A stretch of DNA of 64,000 nucleotides, from the NCBI GenBank assembly GCA_964572845.1, contig CAZNFX010000002.1:124001-188000 (forward strand). Direction: 5' to 3'. Shown here one piece after another: positions 17,956-27,473 of this stretch (positions are counted from its first letter, which is position 1; each line of letters starts with the position of its first letter). Below the pieces are notes generated by a model. That model was not told the DNA's origin, did no database searches, and saw nothing but the letters and a program-made list of their open reading frames with translations. The position numbers and the translations under genes are program-made. The DNA is from Bin55 sp964572845. Its GTDB lineage: Bacteria > Pseudomonadota > Gammaproteobacteria > Pseudomonadales > Azotimanducaceae.

Positions 17956-18705
17956 TCATCGCACGTGTGACCCATTGGTCGAGATCATTGCCAATACATT
18001 CGAAAGCCACCGGTACGCCTCGCAGTCTCCGGAGATATCGGTGACAAACTCCTGTCCCCTGCCCACTGTTTGCAGAACGTCGCGCTCTCTCCAGCGATCC
18101 TGGTCGCTGTGAAATGTGAGTCCCCTTTCTCTAAGCCACGAGGGCACTTTCCAGGTACTGGCCGATTGCCCGCCAGCAGTGAGCCGCAATTCCTTGTAGG
18201 CACACTGTGCGGTTTGACCTACACCCAGATACAGAGTGTTATTGGCGTTCCACTCGCCAATCGTATGCGGGTGTCGATGCGAGAAGCCTTCGGGTTGGTC
18301 GCTCAATTGCGGACTGGGTCCTAGACTGACGACTTCCTCAATGGTCAAGTACCCAAATATTCGATGGTGAGGATCGCTTCCATCGTCACTGGCGAACAAG
18401 CCGAAGAAAAGGAAGACGTCTCCGACACCTACGTCTTCGTTTCTCAGATGTCCCTGGGCGGACCCAGTTTGGCCGAAAGCGCAGCGAGTGCCGCAGAACA
18501 TTGGGTCGTAGTGGCAGAGGCTTTCCTCAGTGTATTTGCCCTTCGATGCGGTCCTCACGAGTTCTCCTATCCCCAAATCTCCGTAGGTTGTCTCCGATCT
18601 GTGATTGGTTGGAATGGGGATGCTCACTGGTCTATCGGCAACCACGGGCGACGGACTTCCGCCGCTTGAGCTGTCAAATCCCTTTCGACTGAACACGACT
18701 TTCAT
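17956..18705 (-). CDS. Nmad3-type putative nucleotide-modification-associated protein
   Basis: A 249-residue protein. The opening MKVVFSRKGFDSSSGGSPSPVV, followed by PVSIPIP and ETTYGDL, is the pattern I associate with the Nmad3 family (nucleotide modification associated domain 3), predicted from genomic context to act in DNA or nucleotide modification but not biochemically defined. Further features are HYDPMFCGTRCAFGQTGSAQGHL and DVFLFFGLF, with many His and Cys residues. It lies 58 bp upstream of the biotin carboxylase gene. No other recognisable modification gene is adjacent. Family recall is moderately sure. Confidence 0.7.
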   Translation of the reverse strand: MKVVFSRKGFDSSSGGSPSPVVADRPVSIPIPTNHRSETTYGDLGIGELVRTASKGKYTEESLCHYDPMFCGTRCAFGQTGSAQGHLRNEDVGVGDVFLFFGLFASDDGSDPHHRIFGYLTIEEVVSLGPSPQLSDQPEGFSHRHPHTIGEWNANNTLYLGVGQTAQCAYKELRLTAGGQSASTWKVPSWLRERGLTFHSDQDRWRERDVLQTVGRGQEFVTDISGDCEAYRWLSNVLAMISTNGSHVR

Positions 18706-19091
18706 TTTGCAAGGGCGATATAGTGCAAATCGCAGCTGCTACATGTACGGTTTGATTCGAAGATCCACGCAAGACAACAGAGGCGGCTTAGTTTTTTCAG
18801 TGCGACTCCTAACCGACTAGTCAACAGTTCGTATTTGGTCATCGCGTCGAAATCGCCAGCATTTTCGCATACCTCTAGGATGGGAGCTTAGCGAGAATGG
18901 AGGCGAGTGTTCAGTAGATCTACCATTGCAACGCCGAGTGGTGCAAACTTCTCATATCTCCAAACTGAACACTTTGCTGATTTACTACGAAACTTTCGCT
19001 GCAGACGATGTACTAACGATTTTCTTTGCCCAGATGCGAACATGCACGGTGTTGGTACGCCCTGCTCGGCCAATTCGATAGGAGCATCCAG
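18706..19091. other. Divergent intergenic region, Nmad3-type gene / methyltransferase
   Basis: About 390 bp between two divergently read genes. No RNA gene, strong dyad or clean promoter pair stood out. The upstream end of the methyltransferase ORF can be extended into it (to 19026), but that extension has no family resemblance. Confidence 0.4.
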
Positions 19092-19925
19092 GTGGTTTAC
19101 GACCCAAAATACCCACGAGCCTACTACGACAACGTCGAAATACACGAATGGACACGCCTGACTCGCACACGTCATAGCGAACTCAGTTTTCTTGTTCACA
19201 TGGACGTTCTACGCCAATACGTCAAGGGCGGCATGGGTGTGTTGGAAATTGGTGCAGGCGCAGGTTTCTTTACGAAGGAACTCGTCCACATGTGTAAGCG
19301 ATTGGTCGTAGCAGACATCTCCGACGTGCAACTCGATCTGAATAGAACGAAAATGCGTGAGCTGGGAGTACTGGATCTTGTAGACGAATATAGACAACTA
19401 GATCTAGTAGACCTGAATTCACTCAAACCCGCGTCTTTCGATGCAATTGTCTGTGTCGGTGGCCCGTTGAGTTATCTATTGGACAAGGAACCTGTAGGAA
19501 TACAGCAAATGCTCCGCGCTCTGAAGTCAGGAGGTTTCCTAATACTAGGTGTCATGTCACTGATCAATTCTGTAGTTCGACTGATGCACAACTTACCTCC
19601 AACCAAGAGAAACCGAGGACTGGACAACACACGATGGTTGCTTGAGACTGGAAAGCAAGATCAGGAGCACAATCCTGAGTCCGAGCATTATTGCCACATG
19701 ATGACCAGCGCCGACGTTGATGCTCTCCTGGATTTGAGTGCTGTTGAAATCGTCGAAAAGCGAGCTGCAGGGTTGTTGGGAATGGCTGGCGAGGAAGCGC
19801 TGAATGCCGTGAAGGCCGATCAAGACCTATGGAAGCTCATTGTTGAAAGAGAACTCGCATGGTCGAAGTTACCGGGCACTCTGGATCTTGGCGACAATAT
19901 TCTCTACGTAGTCCGCAAACGATAG
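19092..19925 (+). CDS. Class I SAM-dependent methyltransferase
   Basis: A Rossmann-fold methyltransferase of about 278 residues. Motif I is VLEIGAGAGFFTKEL, followed by LVVADISDVQLDLNRTKM (motif II) and FDAIVCVGGPLSYLLDK (motif IV). The frame is open from 19026, but residues before the GTG at 19092 look non-coding, and VVYDPKYPRAYYDNVEIHEW is a typical N-terminus for small-molecule methyltransferases of this class. There is no DNA-methyltransferase catalytic motif. The substrate is unknown; the gene stands alone, facing a hypothetical gene. Confidence 0.78.
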   Translation: MVYDPKYPRAYYDNVEIHEWTRLTRTRHSELSFLVHMDVLRQYVKGGMGVLEIGAGAGFFTKELVHMCKRLVVADISDVQLDLNRTKMRELGVLDLVDEYRQLDLVDLNSLKPASFDAIVCVGGPLSYLLDKEPVGIQQMLRALKSGGFLILGVMSLINSVVRLMHNLPPTKRNRGLDNTRWLLETGKQDQEHNPESEHYCHMMTSADVDALLDLSAVEIVEKRAAGLLGMAGEEALNAVKADQDLWKLIVERELAWSKLPGTLDLGDNILYVVRKR

Positions 19926-19935
19926 CTTGGGTTCG

Positions 19936-20274
19936 TCAACTAGCTTCAGAAAGCGATCGTTGGTATTCCTGCCAAGCTTTCAATATTCCCGAGTAGTTCC
20001 GTACAAGCAAGCCGGACGTCTTGACTCCATTGGCTTCAGCCTGGGCAACGTGTTGAATGATTTCTCTCACTTGGTCTGGAGCAAAGTCCGTAACGAACAT
20101 GTCAACGGCGCTTCCGCCTCTGTGGTCGGCTGGCCTTGCTATTGGTTTGGTGTCACGAACTGCTTCCAGCCGCTCGCATGTCGTGGAGTTGCACACTGCC
20201 GCGGTTTGCTCGAGCATCCATCGAGAGAGTACGTTGGGTCTATCACAGATCTTCTTGTACTCATCCCACTCCAT
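19936..20274 (-). CDS. Hypothetical protein downstream of purC
   Basis: A 112-residue ORF starting MEWDEYKKICDRPNVLSRWML. No signal peptide or membrane span; mainly helical with an amphipathic segment DQVREIIQHVAQAEANGV. It starts 16 bp after the purC stop on the same strand, so co-transcription is likely. It ends 10 bp from the convergent methyltransferase. I do not recognise the family, but composition and packing support a real gene. Confidence 0.6.
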   Translation of the reverse strand: MEWDEYKKICDRPNVLSRWMLEQTAAVCNSTTCERLEAVRDTKPIARPADHRGGSAVDMFVTDFAPDQVREIIQHVAQAEANGVKTSGLLVRNYSGILKAWQEYQRSLSEAS

Positions 20275-20290
20275 CGTCGTCGAGGAAGGG

Positions 20291-21223
20291 TTACGAAGTT
20301 AACGACAGAGTGGATCCCGTAAGCAATTCGTACGCCTCCAGATAGCGGTTTGACGCTGCCTCAACTACATGGTCGGGAAGTTCAGGTCCTGGTGGAGTCT
20401 TGTCCCAATCGCCTGCCGCAACTACGGTTTCCAAATAGTTACGAACGATCTGCTTGTCGAAACTGTTTTGTTCGCGACCTGGCTCCCATTCGCTAGCTGG
20501 CCAAAAACGGGAGCTGTCCGGCGTGAATATCTCATCGATCAGCAACGGGTGAGGATTCCCATCGATAACGCCAAACTCGAACTTTGTATCCGCAAGAATG
20601 ATTCCTTTCGATCTCGCGTGTTCGCTTGCCCGGGAGTAGAGCTCCAAAGTGGTGTCTCGCAGCCACGACATGGTTTCCAAGCCTACGATATCTACTCCTT
20701 GTTCGAATCTAATGTTCTCGTCATGACTTCCCGCTTCTGCTTTTGTTGACGGAGTGAAGAGGGGCTTGCTCAGCCTGTCGCTGTTCTGCAGACCTTCAGG
20801 CAGCTCAATTCCGCACACCATTCCCGATCGCATGTAATCCTTGTAGCCACTGCCAGTTATGTACCCCCGCACAATGCACTCGACGGGCAATACCGATGTA
20901 CGTCGACAGAGCATTATCCGACCTCGCAGTTGCTCGCGCTCCTGGTCGTTCAAACCAGGTACGTCTGCAACATCGGTGCTAATCAAATGGTGTTGAACCT
21001 GGTCGCTGAAATAGTCGAACCAGAACCCAGAGATCTGCGTGAGAACTACCCCTTTGCCGGGGAGACCCGTGTCAAGCACCACATCGAAGGCGCTGATTCG
21101 ATCGGTCGCTACGATTAGAAGGCCGGGTTCTCCATCCGGTAGCGTTGTGTCGTAGAGATCGCGGACCTTTCCCTGACGTCGATTGGGGAGGTTTAGATGG
21201 GTTTCGGTAACGGTCTTGGTCAT
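20291..21223 (-). CDS. purC: Phosphoribosylaminoimidazole-succinocarboxamide synthase
   Basis: SAICAR synthetase, which couples aspartate to CAIR in purine synthesis. At 310 residues it is of the longer type. Visible family text: GKVRDLYD, LLIVATDRISAFDVVL, RTSVLPVECIVRGYITGSGYKDY and DTKFEFGVIDG. It is preceded 8 bp upstream by an SDR gene and followed by a hypothetical gene. Confidence 0.96.
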   Translation of the reverse strand: MTKTVTETHLNLPNRRQGKVRDLYDTTLPDGEPGLLIVATDRISAFDVVLDTGLPGKGVVLTQISGFWFDYFSDQVQHHLISTDVADVPGLNDQEREQLRGRIMLCRRTSVLPVECIVRGYITGSGYKDYMRSGMVCGIELPEGLQNSDRLSKPLFTPSTKAEAGSHDENIRFEQGVDIVGLETMSWLRDTTLELYSRASEHARSKGIILADTKFEFGVIDGNPHPLLIDEIFTPDSSRFWPASEWEPGREQNSFDKQIVRNYLETVVAAGDWDKTPPGPELPDHVVEAASNRYLEAYELLTGSTLSLTS

Positions 21224-21231
21224 GGTATTGG

Positions 21232-22002
21232 TTATGCGGTGTTCCCGCCGTCCACAGCGTGGACGGCTCCTGTAATGAAGGATGATTCGTCGCTTGCAAG
21301 AAACAGCATCAAGTTGGCTACTTCTTCCGGTTCAGCGTAGCGTTGCAGCGGCACTGTAGCGGTGATGCGCTCCTTTGCTGCATTCGCATCCTGTGGATTC
21401 ATACCTCGTTCGAGACTACGCATCATTCGTGTCTCCACGGGAGATGGATTGACGGTGTTCACACGAATGCCGGCACCAGCGAACTCTTTGGCTGCGGACC
21501 GCACTAGCCCGATTATTGCGTGCTTGCTAGTGCAGTATGGCGCAAGCATTGCACCACCACGCAATCCTGCCACACTCGAAGTGACGACTATGCTTCCGCC
21601 GCCACGTTGGATCATTGAGGGCACAACAGCTCGAATGCCATTCCAAACGCCCTTGACGTTTACTGCAATTACCTGGTCGAACACTTCGTCGTCGTAATCC
21701 ATGATGGACTTGATCTGCCCCTCGATCCCGGCGTTGGCCACAAGAATGTCGACCCCTCCATAGCGCTCGGTAGCAAGTTGCACCATTCGTGCGTTGTCTT
21801 CGGCAACTGTCACATCGGCAGCGCAATAGCTGAGTTGGTTGGATCCACTGGATTCGACCTGTTCTCGCAGCGAGGACTCGTTCAGATCTACCGCTAATAC
21901 ATTGCACCCGTTGCCAACAAATAGCTTTGCGACGGCAAAGCCTATCCCTCCCGCAGCTCCCGTAACGATGGCGGTTTTGTCACCAAGTCGATAGCTGTCC
22001 AT
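21232..22002 (-). CDS. SDR family oxidoreductase
   Basis: A 256-residue short-chain dehydrogenase/reductase. The cofactor motif TGAAGGIGFAVAK lies at about 15-27, NAG in LVANAGIEG, and the catalytic Ser and YxxxK in VTSSVAGLRGGAMLAPYCTSKHA. An Asp ends the second strand (LAVDLNES), which favours NAD over NADP. C-terminal text SSFITGAVHAVDGGNTA is typical. The substrate is not determined; neighbours purC and a transsulfuration gene do not suggest one. Confidence 0.9.
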   Translation of the reverse strand: MDSYRLGDKTAIVTGAAGGIGFAVAKLFVGNGCNVLAVDLNESSLREQVESSGSNQLSYCAADVTVAEDNARMVQLATERYGGVDILVANAGIEGQIKSIMDYDDEVFDQVIAVNVKGVWNGIRAVVPSMIQRGGGSIVVTSSVAGLRGGAMLAPYCTSKHAIIGLVRSAAKEFAGAGIRVNTVNPSPVETRMMRSLERGMNPQDANAAKERITATVPLQRYAEPEEVANLMLFLASDESSFITGAVHAVDGGNTA

Positions 22003-22051
22003 TTAGTGAAACTCCACTGTGCTGGATGCGAAAAGGTAGGAAGTTTACAGA

Positions 22052-23278
22052 CTAGTGCTCGAGCGCGTTGCGAAAATCTTGAATTAGGTCCTCGCAATCC
22101 TCTATTCCAACTGAAATTCGGAGCAAGGAATCGGCTATGCCCATGCTCTTGCGCCGATCTGGTCCCATCTCGTGGTAGATGGTGTGAGCTACCGGAATCG
22201 CAAGGGTTCGATTGTCTCCCAGATTGGTCGAGCTGACGACGATTTCAAGCTTATTGACAAATTCAATGGCATCCATCCCCTCCGCAAGTTCAAAAGAGAA
22301 CAAGGCTCCAGGTTGTCGAAACAGCGATTGTGCCCGTTCGAACTGAGGGTGGCTAGAGAGGCCGGGATAGTACACGCGCGACACCTGCGGATGTTCATTC
22401 AGGAACTCCGTCAGTCGCTGTGCCGAGTCACATTCTCGTTCCATTCTCAGGGCCAAAGTTTCTGCTCCCATAGCAATATGGTGAGCCGCCTCGGGTGCCA
22501 AGGATGCACCAAAATCGCGCAAACCCTTCTTGCGAATCTGCAGGGCTCCCCAGCGAGTCGAGTCGAACTTCTTATAGGCCTCGTCGATGTTTGGAAAGGT
22601 GGACCAGTCAAAAATTCCCGTGTCGGAAATAGCGCCACCCAGCACATTTCCATGCCCTCCAATGTACTTGGTAAGGCTATTTACGACTAGGCTGGCATCT
22701 GAGGCAAGCGGTTGGTAGAGGTACGGCGACGTCATGGTGTTGTCGACGACATAGATCAGGTTTCTGTCGCTGCAGAGCTTGCCGATCCGATCGAGATCAG
22801 ACACCTGCGTTCTTGGATTGGCGATAGTCTCTACGAACACCATCCTAGTGTTTTCTTGCAGAGCATCTTCCACATGCTGCACAGCGGTCGCATCGACGAA
22901 GGAGACATCTATTCCATTGGTTGAAAAGGTATTGAACAGGCTGTTGGTGTTCCCGAACAGAAACGAACTGGATACCAAATGATCTCCTTCGCGCAGCAAT
23001 GCAAAGATCAGCGTACCGATGGCGGCCATGCCGGTAGAGAGGCAGATGGTTTCCGACCCACCTTCCATCTTCGAGATTTTTCGTTCAAGAGCGGTGACAG
23101 TCGGATTGATCTGGCGGCTGTAGGAGAAACCGGATTGCTTGCCTTGAAAGACGTTTACTAGATCGTTTGCGTCTTCGTATTCGAAGGCGACGTTGGCGTG
23201 GACCGGTTTGTGCAGTGAGCCATGTTCGATTGGATCGTCGCGATCAGAGTGAACGATCTTGGTTGTAAAACCTGTCAT
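22052..23278 (-). CDS. Transsulfuration-type PLP enzyme (O-succinylhomoserine sulfhydrylase / cystathionine gamma-synthase-like)
   Basis: A 408-residue Cys/Met-metabolism PLP enzyme. PLP lysine is K204 in SLTKYIGGHGNVLGG; earlier YSRQINPTVTALERKISKMEGG and VVDNTMTSPYLYQPL are family hallmarks. Sequence does not separate MetZ from MetB or a gamma-lyase; the GGHGNVLGG form is common in sulfhydrylases and methionine gamma-lyase-like enzymes. Start MTGFTTKIVHSDRDD at 23278 is used because the longer in-frame start 45 bp upstream adds unrelated residues. metR lies 8.6 kb away, consistent with methionine synthesis. Confidence 0.85.
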   Translation of the reverse strand: MTGFTTKIVHSDRDDPIEHGSLHKPVHANVAFEYEDANDLVNVFQGKQSGFSYSRQINPTVTALERKISKMEGGSETICLSTGMAAIGTLIFALLREGDHLVSSSFLFGNTNSLFNTFSTNGIDVSFVDATAVQHVEDALQENTRMVFVETIANPRTQVSDLDRIGKLCSDRNLIYVVDNTMTSPYLYQPLASDASLVVNSLTKYIGGHGNVLGGAISDTGIFDWSTFPNIDEAYKKFDSTRWGALQIRKKGLRDFGASLAPEAAHHIAMGAETLALRMERECDSAQRLTEFLNEHPQVSRVYYPGLSSHPQFERAQSLFRQPGALFSFELAEGMDAIEFVNKLEIVVSSTNLGDNRTLAIPVAHTIYHEMGPDRRKSMGIADSLLRISVGIEDCEDLIQDFRNALEH

Positions 23279-23402
23279 TCTTGATGTTCCTAAAGATTGC
23301 GTTTGGCTCTGCGGGAGACGCATAAGAGAAAACTAACCGCACTAATCATAGTTGAGTTAAGTGGCTGAAGCAGTTGCTGGTAAATCAAAACCGGACTGGT
23401 AT

Positions 23403-23981
23403 CTAAAGCGTGAGCGATTTGTGGGCTATCGGAAGGTCCCAAAGCTGAAACACTCGAGACAATGCGGACAGTGCCAAGGAATGTAACAAATTGCCCTCTT
23501 GAATTTCCTGCTTGATTTCTTCAAGAGTACATAGTTCGACCTCGATTTCTTCGCCTTCCCCTGGAGTTGGATCGCTCAACCGTTGGACTTCCTCTGCGAG
23601 AAAGTGGTGGCACAGATTCGGATGGAATGCAGGATTCGGTTGAACTGCTCCTAGCGATGACCACTTACCGCCCCCATAGCCAGTTTCTTCAAGAAGCTCC
23701 CTCTGGCCAGCTTGCAATGGTGTCTCTCCCGGATCCACCATGCCGCCCGCGGGTTCAAGTGTGCACTCTTCGACACCAAACCGATATTGACGAATCATCA
23801 CGGACAACCCATTGGGAGTAATCGCAACGACGTTCACCCAATCGACGGACTCAAGAACCAGCCTTTTCAGAATTTTTCCAGTGCGGGGATGCTGCAGCCA
23901 GTCGTGGCGGACTTGGAGAATCGCCAAATTCTCGCCGTACTCGGAACGACTACGATTCCACTTTAGACGTTCGATGGTCAT
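23403..23981 (-). CDS. Nudix hydrolase, ADP-ribose pyrophosphatase-like
   Basis: A 192-residue Nudix protein. The Nudix box runs from about residue 80 (GMVDPGETPLQAGQRELLEET-type), with metal-binding Glu residues of REXXEE present. The N-terminal strand domain (ILQVRHDWLQHPRTGKILKR) resembles ADP-sugar pyrophosphatases. Substrate is not fixed. Ends 124 bp upstream of the transsulfuration gene; starts 49 bp downstream of the AttH-like gene. Confidence 0.85.
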   Translation of the reverse strand: MTIERLKWNRSRSEYGENLAILQVRHDWLQHPRTGKILKRLVLESVDWVNVVAITPNGLSVMIRQYRFGVEECTLEPAGGMVDPGETPLQAGQRELLEETGYGGGKWSSLGAVQPNPAFHPNLCHHFLAEEVQRLSDPTPGEGEEIEVELCTLEEIKQEIQEGNLLHSLALSALSRVFQLWDLPIAHKSLTL

Positions 23982-24030
23982 GTGTCTCCTTACCCAATGT
24001 TCAGTTGGACTTCTGCCGAATGGGCCGGAA

Positions 24031-25167
24031 TCAATTCCTAGGGGAATAGCCGGTCAGTTCCATATAGCCTGATCCAATGGGCCTTTCGCCCTGCAGAATC
24101 TCGACCATGCCTTCCCAATAGGGAATCGAGGTGTTCATTTCCTGATTGTCAAACAATGCGGAAATTAGGAACTGCTCATTCTCGATAGACAGACTCCATT
24201 CCACCGGCCACTGCTTCCATTTTCTCAACGGTTCAATGGACCACAGATCGTTAGATACTGCAGCAGTAGAACCGTCCGAAAAGATCCAAGTTGCAACTCT
24301 GTCGCCGTCGAGACCTGTCTCCCGGTCGCGCAGCGAAAAAACTACGAGATCACGGTTGTCATCTAAAGAAATCGAAAACCAATACCACCCTTCGTATTGA
24401 CGTCCCAGCAGGCCGCTGCTCCACTCCCGGTCCATCCAAGTCGTTCCGCTCACATCGAAGATTCTTGATCCAATAGAGAGTTTGCCGGTTGTAGCCATTC
24501 TTGGTATCGAGTAGTAATACGAGGCATGGTCGGAGCTCTTCCTTGAGAAGCCATCGTCGCCCTGAAGGACGATGGGTTTGGTCTGAACCAATTGAAGGTC
24601 CACCTCAAAGGCCTCAGTATTGATCCGGAGTGTTAAGGGAAAGAAGCTGTCGGTTTTCGATTCGAGAGACCAGTCTTCCAAGAATGCACGAAATGTACCT
24701 GAGTCAACCCCGGCCAGCTCAGTATGCTCGCGGCTGATGCGCTCAAAGTCATAGTGCTTCCTGTGCTTTACATCCGACAGTGCAGCGTGCGCCATATAGA
24801 CCTGTCCAGTGCGCCAAGAGGTTGGTTCCTCAATGTTCGCAGACAGTGAGCGGCGAAACAAAGTGAATTGCACCCCGAATTTACGCCCGTCGGAAGTGGC
24901 CAGCGTCGAGGTGACGTACCACCATTCCGTCAGGAACTCCTTATGCGGCCAATGATCACGAGGAAATTCCAATGTGTGAGAACCATCAACTTGTGCATGG
25001 CTGTCTGCATTTGCTGATTCGCCAAGCCATGCACCAAAGTCTTCATTCAGCTCACCTTTCTGAGAGTCGCAGCCCATCAAGAGCCAAATTTGCCCGGCGC
25101 AGAGGAACGTGGCAATGGTCGCGAGTCCTTTGGCTCGCAATGATTGCCTGTCTCGTACGGAATTCAC
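24031..25167 (-). CDS. AttH-like lipocalin-domain lipoprotein
   Basis: A 378-residue protein of the AttH/CrtC-like lipocalin family (two linked lipocalin folds): DHWPHKEFLTEWWYVTSTL, QFTLFRRSL and WMDREWSSGLLGRQYEGWYWFSI are typical. A signal peptide ends in lipobox LLMGC, so it should be a lipoprotein. GTG at 25167 overlaps the FtsX-gene stop (GTGA), so I prefer it over an in-frame start 114 bp upstream inside the FtsX gene. It completes an ATPase-permease-AttH set, the AttEFGH arrangement; substrate unknown, probably a lipid or hydrophobic molecule. Confidence 0.83.
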   Translation of the reverse strand: MNSVRDRQSLRAKGLATIATFLCAGQIWLLMGCDSQKGELNEDFGAWLGESANADSHAQVDGSHTLEFPRDHWPHKEFLTEWWYVTSTLATSDGRKFGVQFTLFRRSLSANIEEPTSWRTGQVYMAHAALSDVKHRKHYDFERISREHTELAGVDSGTFRAFLEDWSLESKTDSFFPLTLRINTEAFEVDLQLVQTKPIVLQGDDGFSRKSSDHASYYYSIPRMATTGKLSIGSRIFDVSGTTWMDREWSSGLLGRQYEGWYWFSISLDDNRDLVVFSLRDRETGLDGDRVATWIFSDGSTAAVSNDLWSIEPLRKWKQWPVEWSLSIENEQFLISALFDNQEMNTSIPYWEGMVEILQGERPIGSGYMELTGYSPRN

Positions 25168-27473
25168 GTGCGCTCTCTTTGCAGTAGAAAGGGAACTAGG
25201 CAAGCCAGCGACGCAGCGCCGAAGGCGAGCAAAGCGGGGCGGAGAACAACCCAGGGATCCAAGTGCAAGTCGATTACCCATTGGAAAGCGCGCGGATTGA
25301 CCATCTCGCAGAGTACCCAGGCGATACCGAGCCCGAGCGGCAACGCAATGGCGCTAGCCAAAAATCCAAACAATCCAGATTGCAGCACTGTGGATACTAC
25401 TAGCGTTCGATCTCCAATACCGACGGTGCGCAGGAGTTTGTATTCCTGCTGCTGACCTCCGTGCAATGCCAATGCAGCAGAAAACAGACCCACGACAGCG
25501 ACCACTACAGCAACTAGTGCGATGGCATTGGTTAGCAGGAAGGTCTGATCGAACACTCTCAATGCAACCGAGCGCACCTCCGAGTTGTCCGAGACTATGA
25601 CATTTGGAAAGGTCTCTGTAATTCTTCGCCGAACTTCGTCCTGTCTACCATCGACGACCTGTATTGTCATTCGATCTCGAATCCACCCAGAGGCATCGAT
25701 TGCAGCAATGTCAACAATGGCTTGTCCTTCGTTGCTCCCATAGGAATTGAACACATGGAAAATCGGTACAGATACCTGTCTCCCTTGCGGCAAATCGACC
25801 TGGAGCCTATCCCCGATCCTGAGATTGTGCTGTATGGCTAGCTGTCGATTGATCATCGCACCCTGTTCAATGGGTGAGTCGTAGCCATACCGGAAAGTCT
25901 CCCATATGTCGAGATCAGTCGCCCTGAGATTTGCGGGTCCGCCGGTCAATCGTCCGATGGTTCGATAGTAAGGGCGTACCTTGACGACATCATCCCAGCC
26001 GCGTAGCTCGCCTAGTTCTACTTCTGATGCGTTTGCGAGTTGCAAGCCCGGTCGAAGTCGTAGATCCAGCAGATCCTCGAAGTTCAATCTGAATGACGAA
26101 ACCATCAAACTAATTCCTATCGCGGTTGCAATGGCAATGGAAAAAGCACTGACTGGTATGCGGAAAGCTTGAAATTGCTTGATTGCCTGCCGTAGAACCA
26201 TCAGCCAAGTCAGTTTGGTAAGTGAAATCGCCGAGCCGACACGGTTGACGAGTGCGACGAACGCAGGGACTACGACTAGCACCTGAACCATGCACAAGCC
26301 CACGACCACTAGGAACGCGCCAAGGAGACCTGATCGCGGAAAGGCTCCCCAAACCAACAACCCCGCGCAAACGGCAACCAGGAATCCATAGACAGATTTG
26401 CGAATACGCCTTTCAGATTGCGAAGTTGCCAGGTAGACGGCGACTACGAGCGTCCCTATGCAGACAGTCACGGCTTTGAGCGAGCCAAGAACTACGGCAT
26501 CGAGAATGCTTGTGATGTCGACGAGCTCGAGCAGCTGGACGAATGCTATCGCAATGCCGATGCCCAGAACTGAACCAATCACACCAATCAACAGGGCTCC
26601 GATGAAGAATGCGCTGCGGATTTGCCACTGACTAACTCCGAGTGCATCTAGTCGCTGCATTTCTAACTGCCTCCTTCGCACACTGCTCGAACAGGCTTCA
26701 TAGGCGATAATCCCTGAGACCAGAATCGCAAGAGCTCCCAGCAGACTTAGGTTGAAGGCGATGGATCCCGAAAACGAGTGTGTGGGGTTCCAATTTGACA
26801 TGCTTTGAACACGGAAGCCCTCGACTTTGAGAGACGGAGCTCGATGGCCAAGCCCGGTTATCAAACCCGGCCAGATCTGTTCAATGAATGAGAATCCATC
26901 AGCTCCCTTCCTGCGCATCCATACGGCATCAATCTGACCGGGACGGTTCAATAAGCTTTGTGCCGTAGCCAGGTCGGCGATGAGGAGGCTGTTTTGCGAT
27001 GGAACTACGGCGATTACCGTAGAACCATTGACGTCGTCGCCGACCTTCCAGCCGGAACCGAGCGCGACAAGCGAGTTAGTTGTCAGCAAACTGGTGTCTT
27101 GAATGTTGGCGTCCGCAACGGGATTTCCACCTAGATCCGCTAGCAGGTCGATACCAATTACGGGTACAAGCCTTCCGCCAGATTCCGTAGTTCCCTCCAG
27201 TACTGGAACCGTGGCTTCGATGGTCGGTAGGGCTCCGGCGCGCCAAATCCTGCGCAGTTCGAAATAGCGGCTCTCTTCACTTGACTCGATGGGAACGACG
27301 TACTGAAAGTCTGTTCGAATTCCCATGTTTTCCATCGTGCGGATGGTCTCCACACTTGCAACATGGACGACGGCGATGCCCATCGCTGCGAGAGCAAGGC
27401 TGGTCACGACGCATAGCGTCACCAACCAATGCCGTCGCAGGTCGCGCAATTGGCTCAGGAACAGGTATTTCAA
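25164..27473 (-). CDS. FtsX-family ABC permease (AttF-AttG-like)
   Basis: A 769-residue permease with an N-terminal span (HWLVTLCVVTSLALAAMGIAV), a large extracytoplasmic domain, a group of spans at about 235-440, a second extracytoplasmic part, and three C-terminal spans ending at about 760. This duplicated FtsX layout fits a fused AttF-AttG permease. It begins with TTG at 27473, directly after the TAG of the ATPase gene with no spacer, so translation is probably coupled. Works with the adjacent ATPase and AttH-like lipoprotein, most likely in lipid or lipoprotein-like transport. Confidence 0.85.
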   Translation of the reverse strand: MKYLFLSQLRDLRRHWLVTLCVVTSLALAAMGIAVVHVASVETIRTMENMGIRTDFQYVVPIESSEESRYFELRRIWRAGALPTIEATVPVLEGTTESGGRLVPVIGIDLLADLGGNPVADANIQDTSLLTTNSLVALGSGWKVGDDVNGSTVIAVVPSQNSLLIADLATAQSLLNRPGQIDAVWMRRKGADGFSFIEQIWPGLITGLGHRAPSLKVEGFRVQSMSNWNPTHSFSGSIAFNLSLLGALAILVSGIIAYEACSSSVRRRQLEMQRLDALGVSQWQIRSAFFIGALLIGVIGSVLGIGIAIAFVQLLELVDITSILDAVVLGSLKAVTVCIGTLVVAVYLATSQSERRIRKSVYGFLVAVCAGLLVWGAFPRSGLLGAFLVVVGLCMVQVLVVVPAFVALVNRVGSAISLTKLTWLMVLRQAIKQFQAFRIPVSAFSIAIATAIGISLMVSSFRLNFEDLLDLRLRPGLQLANASEVELGELRGWDDVVKVRPYYRTIGRLTGGPANLRATDLDIWETFRYGYDSPIEQGAMINRQLAIQHNLRIGDRLQVDLPQGRQVSVPIFHVFNSYGSNEGQAIVDIAAIDASGWIRDRMTIQVVDGRQDEVRRRITETFPNVIVSDNSEVRSVALRVFDQTFLLTNAIALVAVVVAVVGLFSAALALHGGQQQEYKLLRTVGIGDRTLVVSTVLQSGLFGFLASAIALPLGLGIAWVLCEMVNPRAFQWVIDLHLDPWVVLRPALLAFGAASLACLVPFLLQRERT

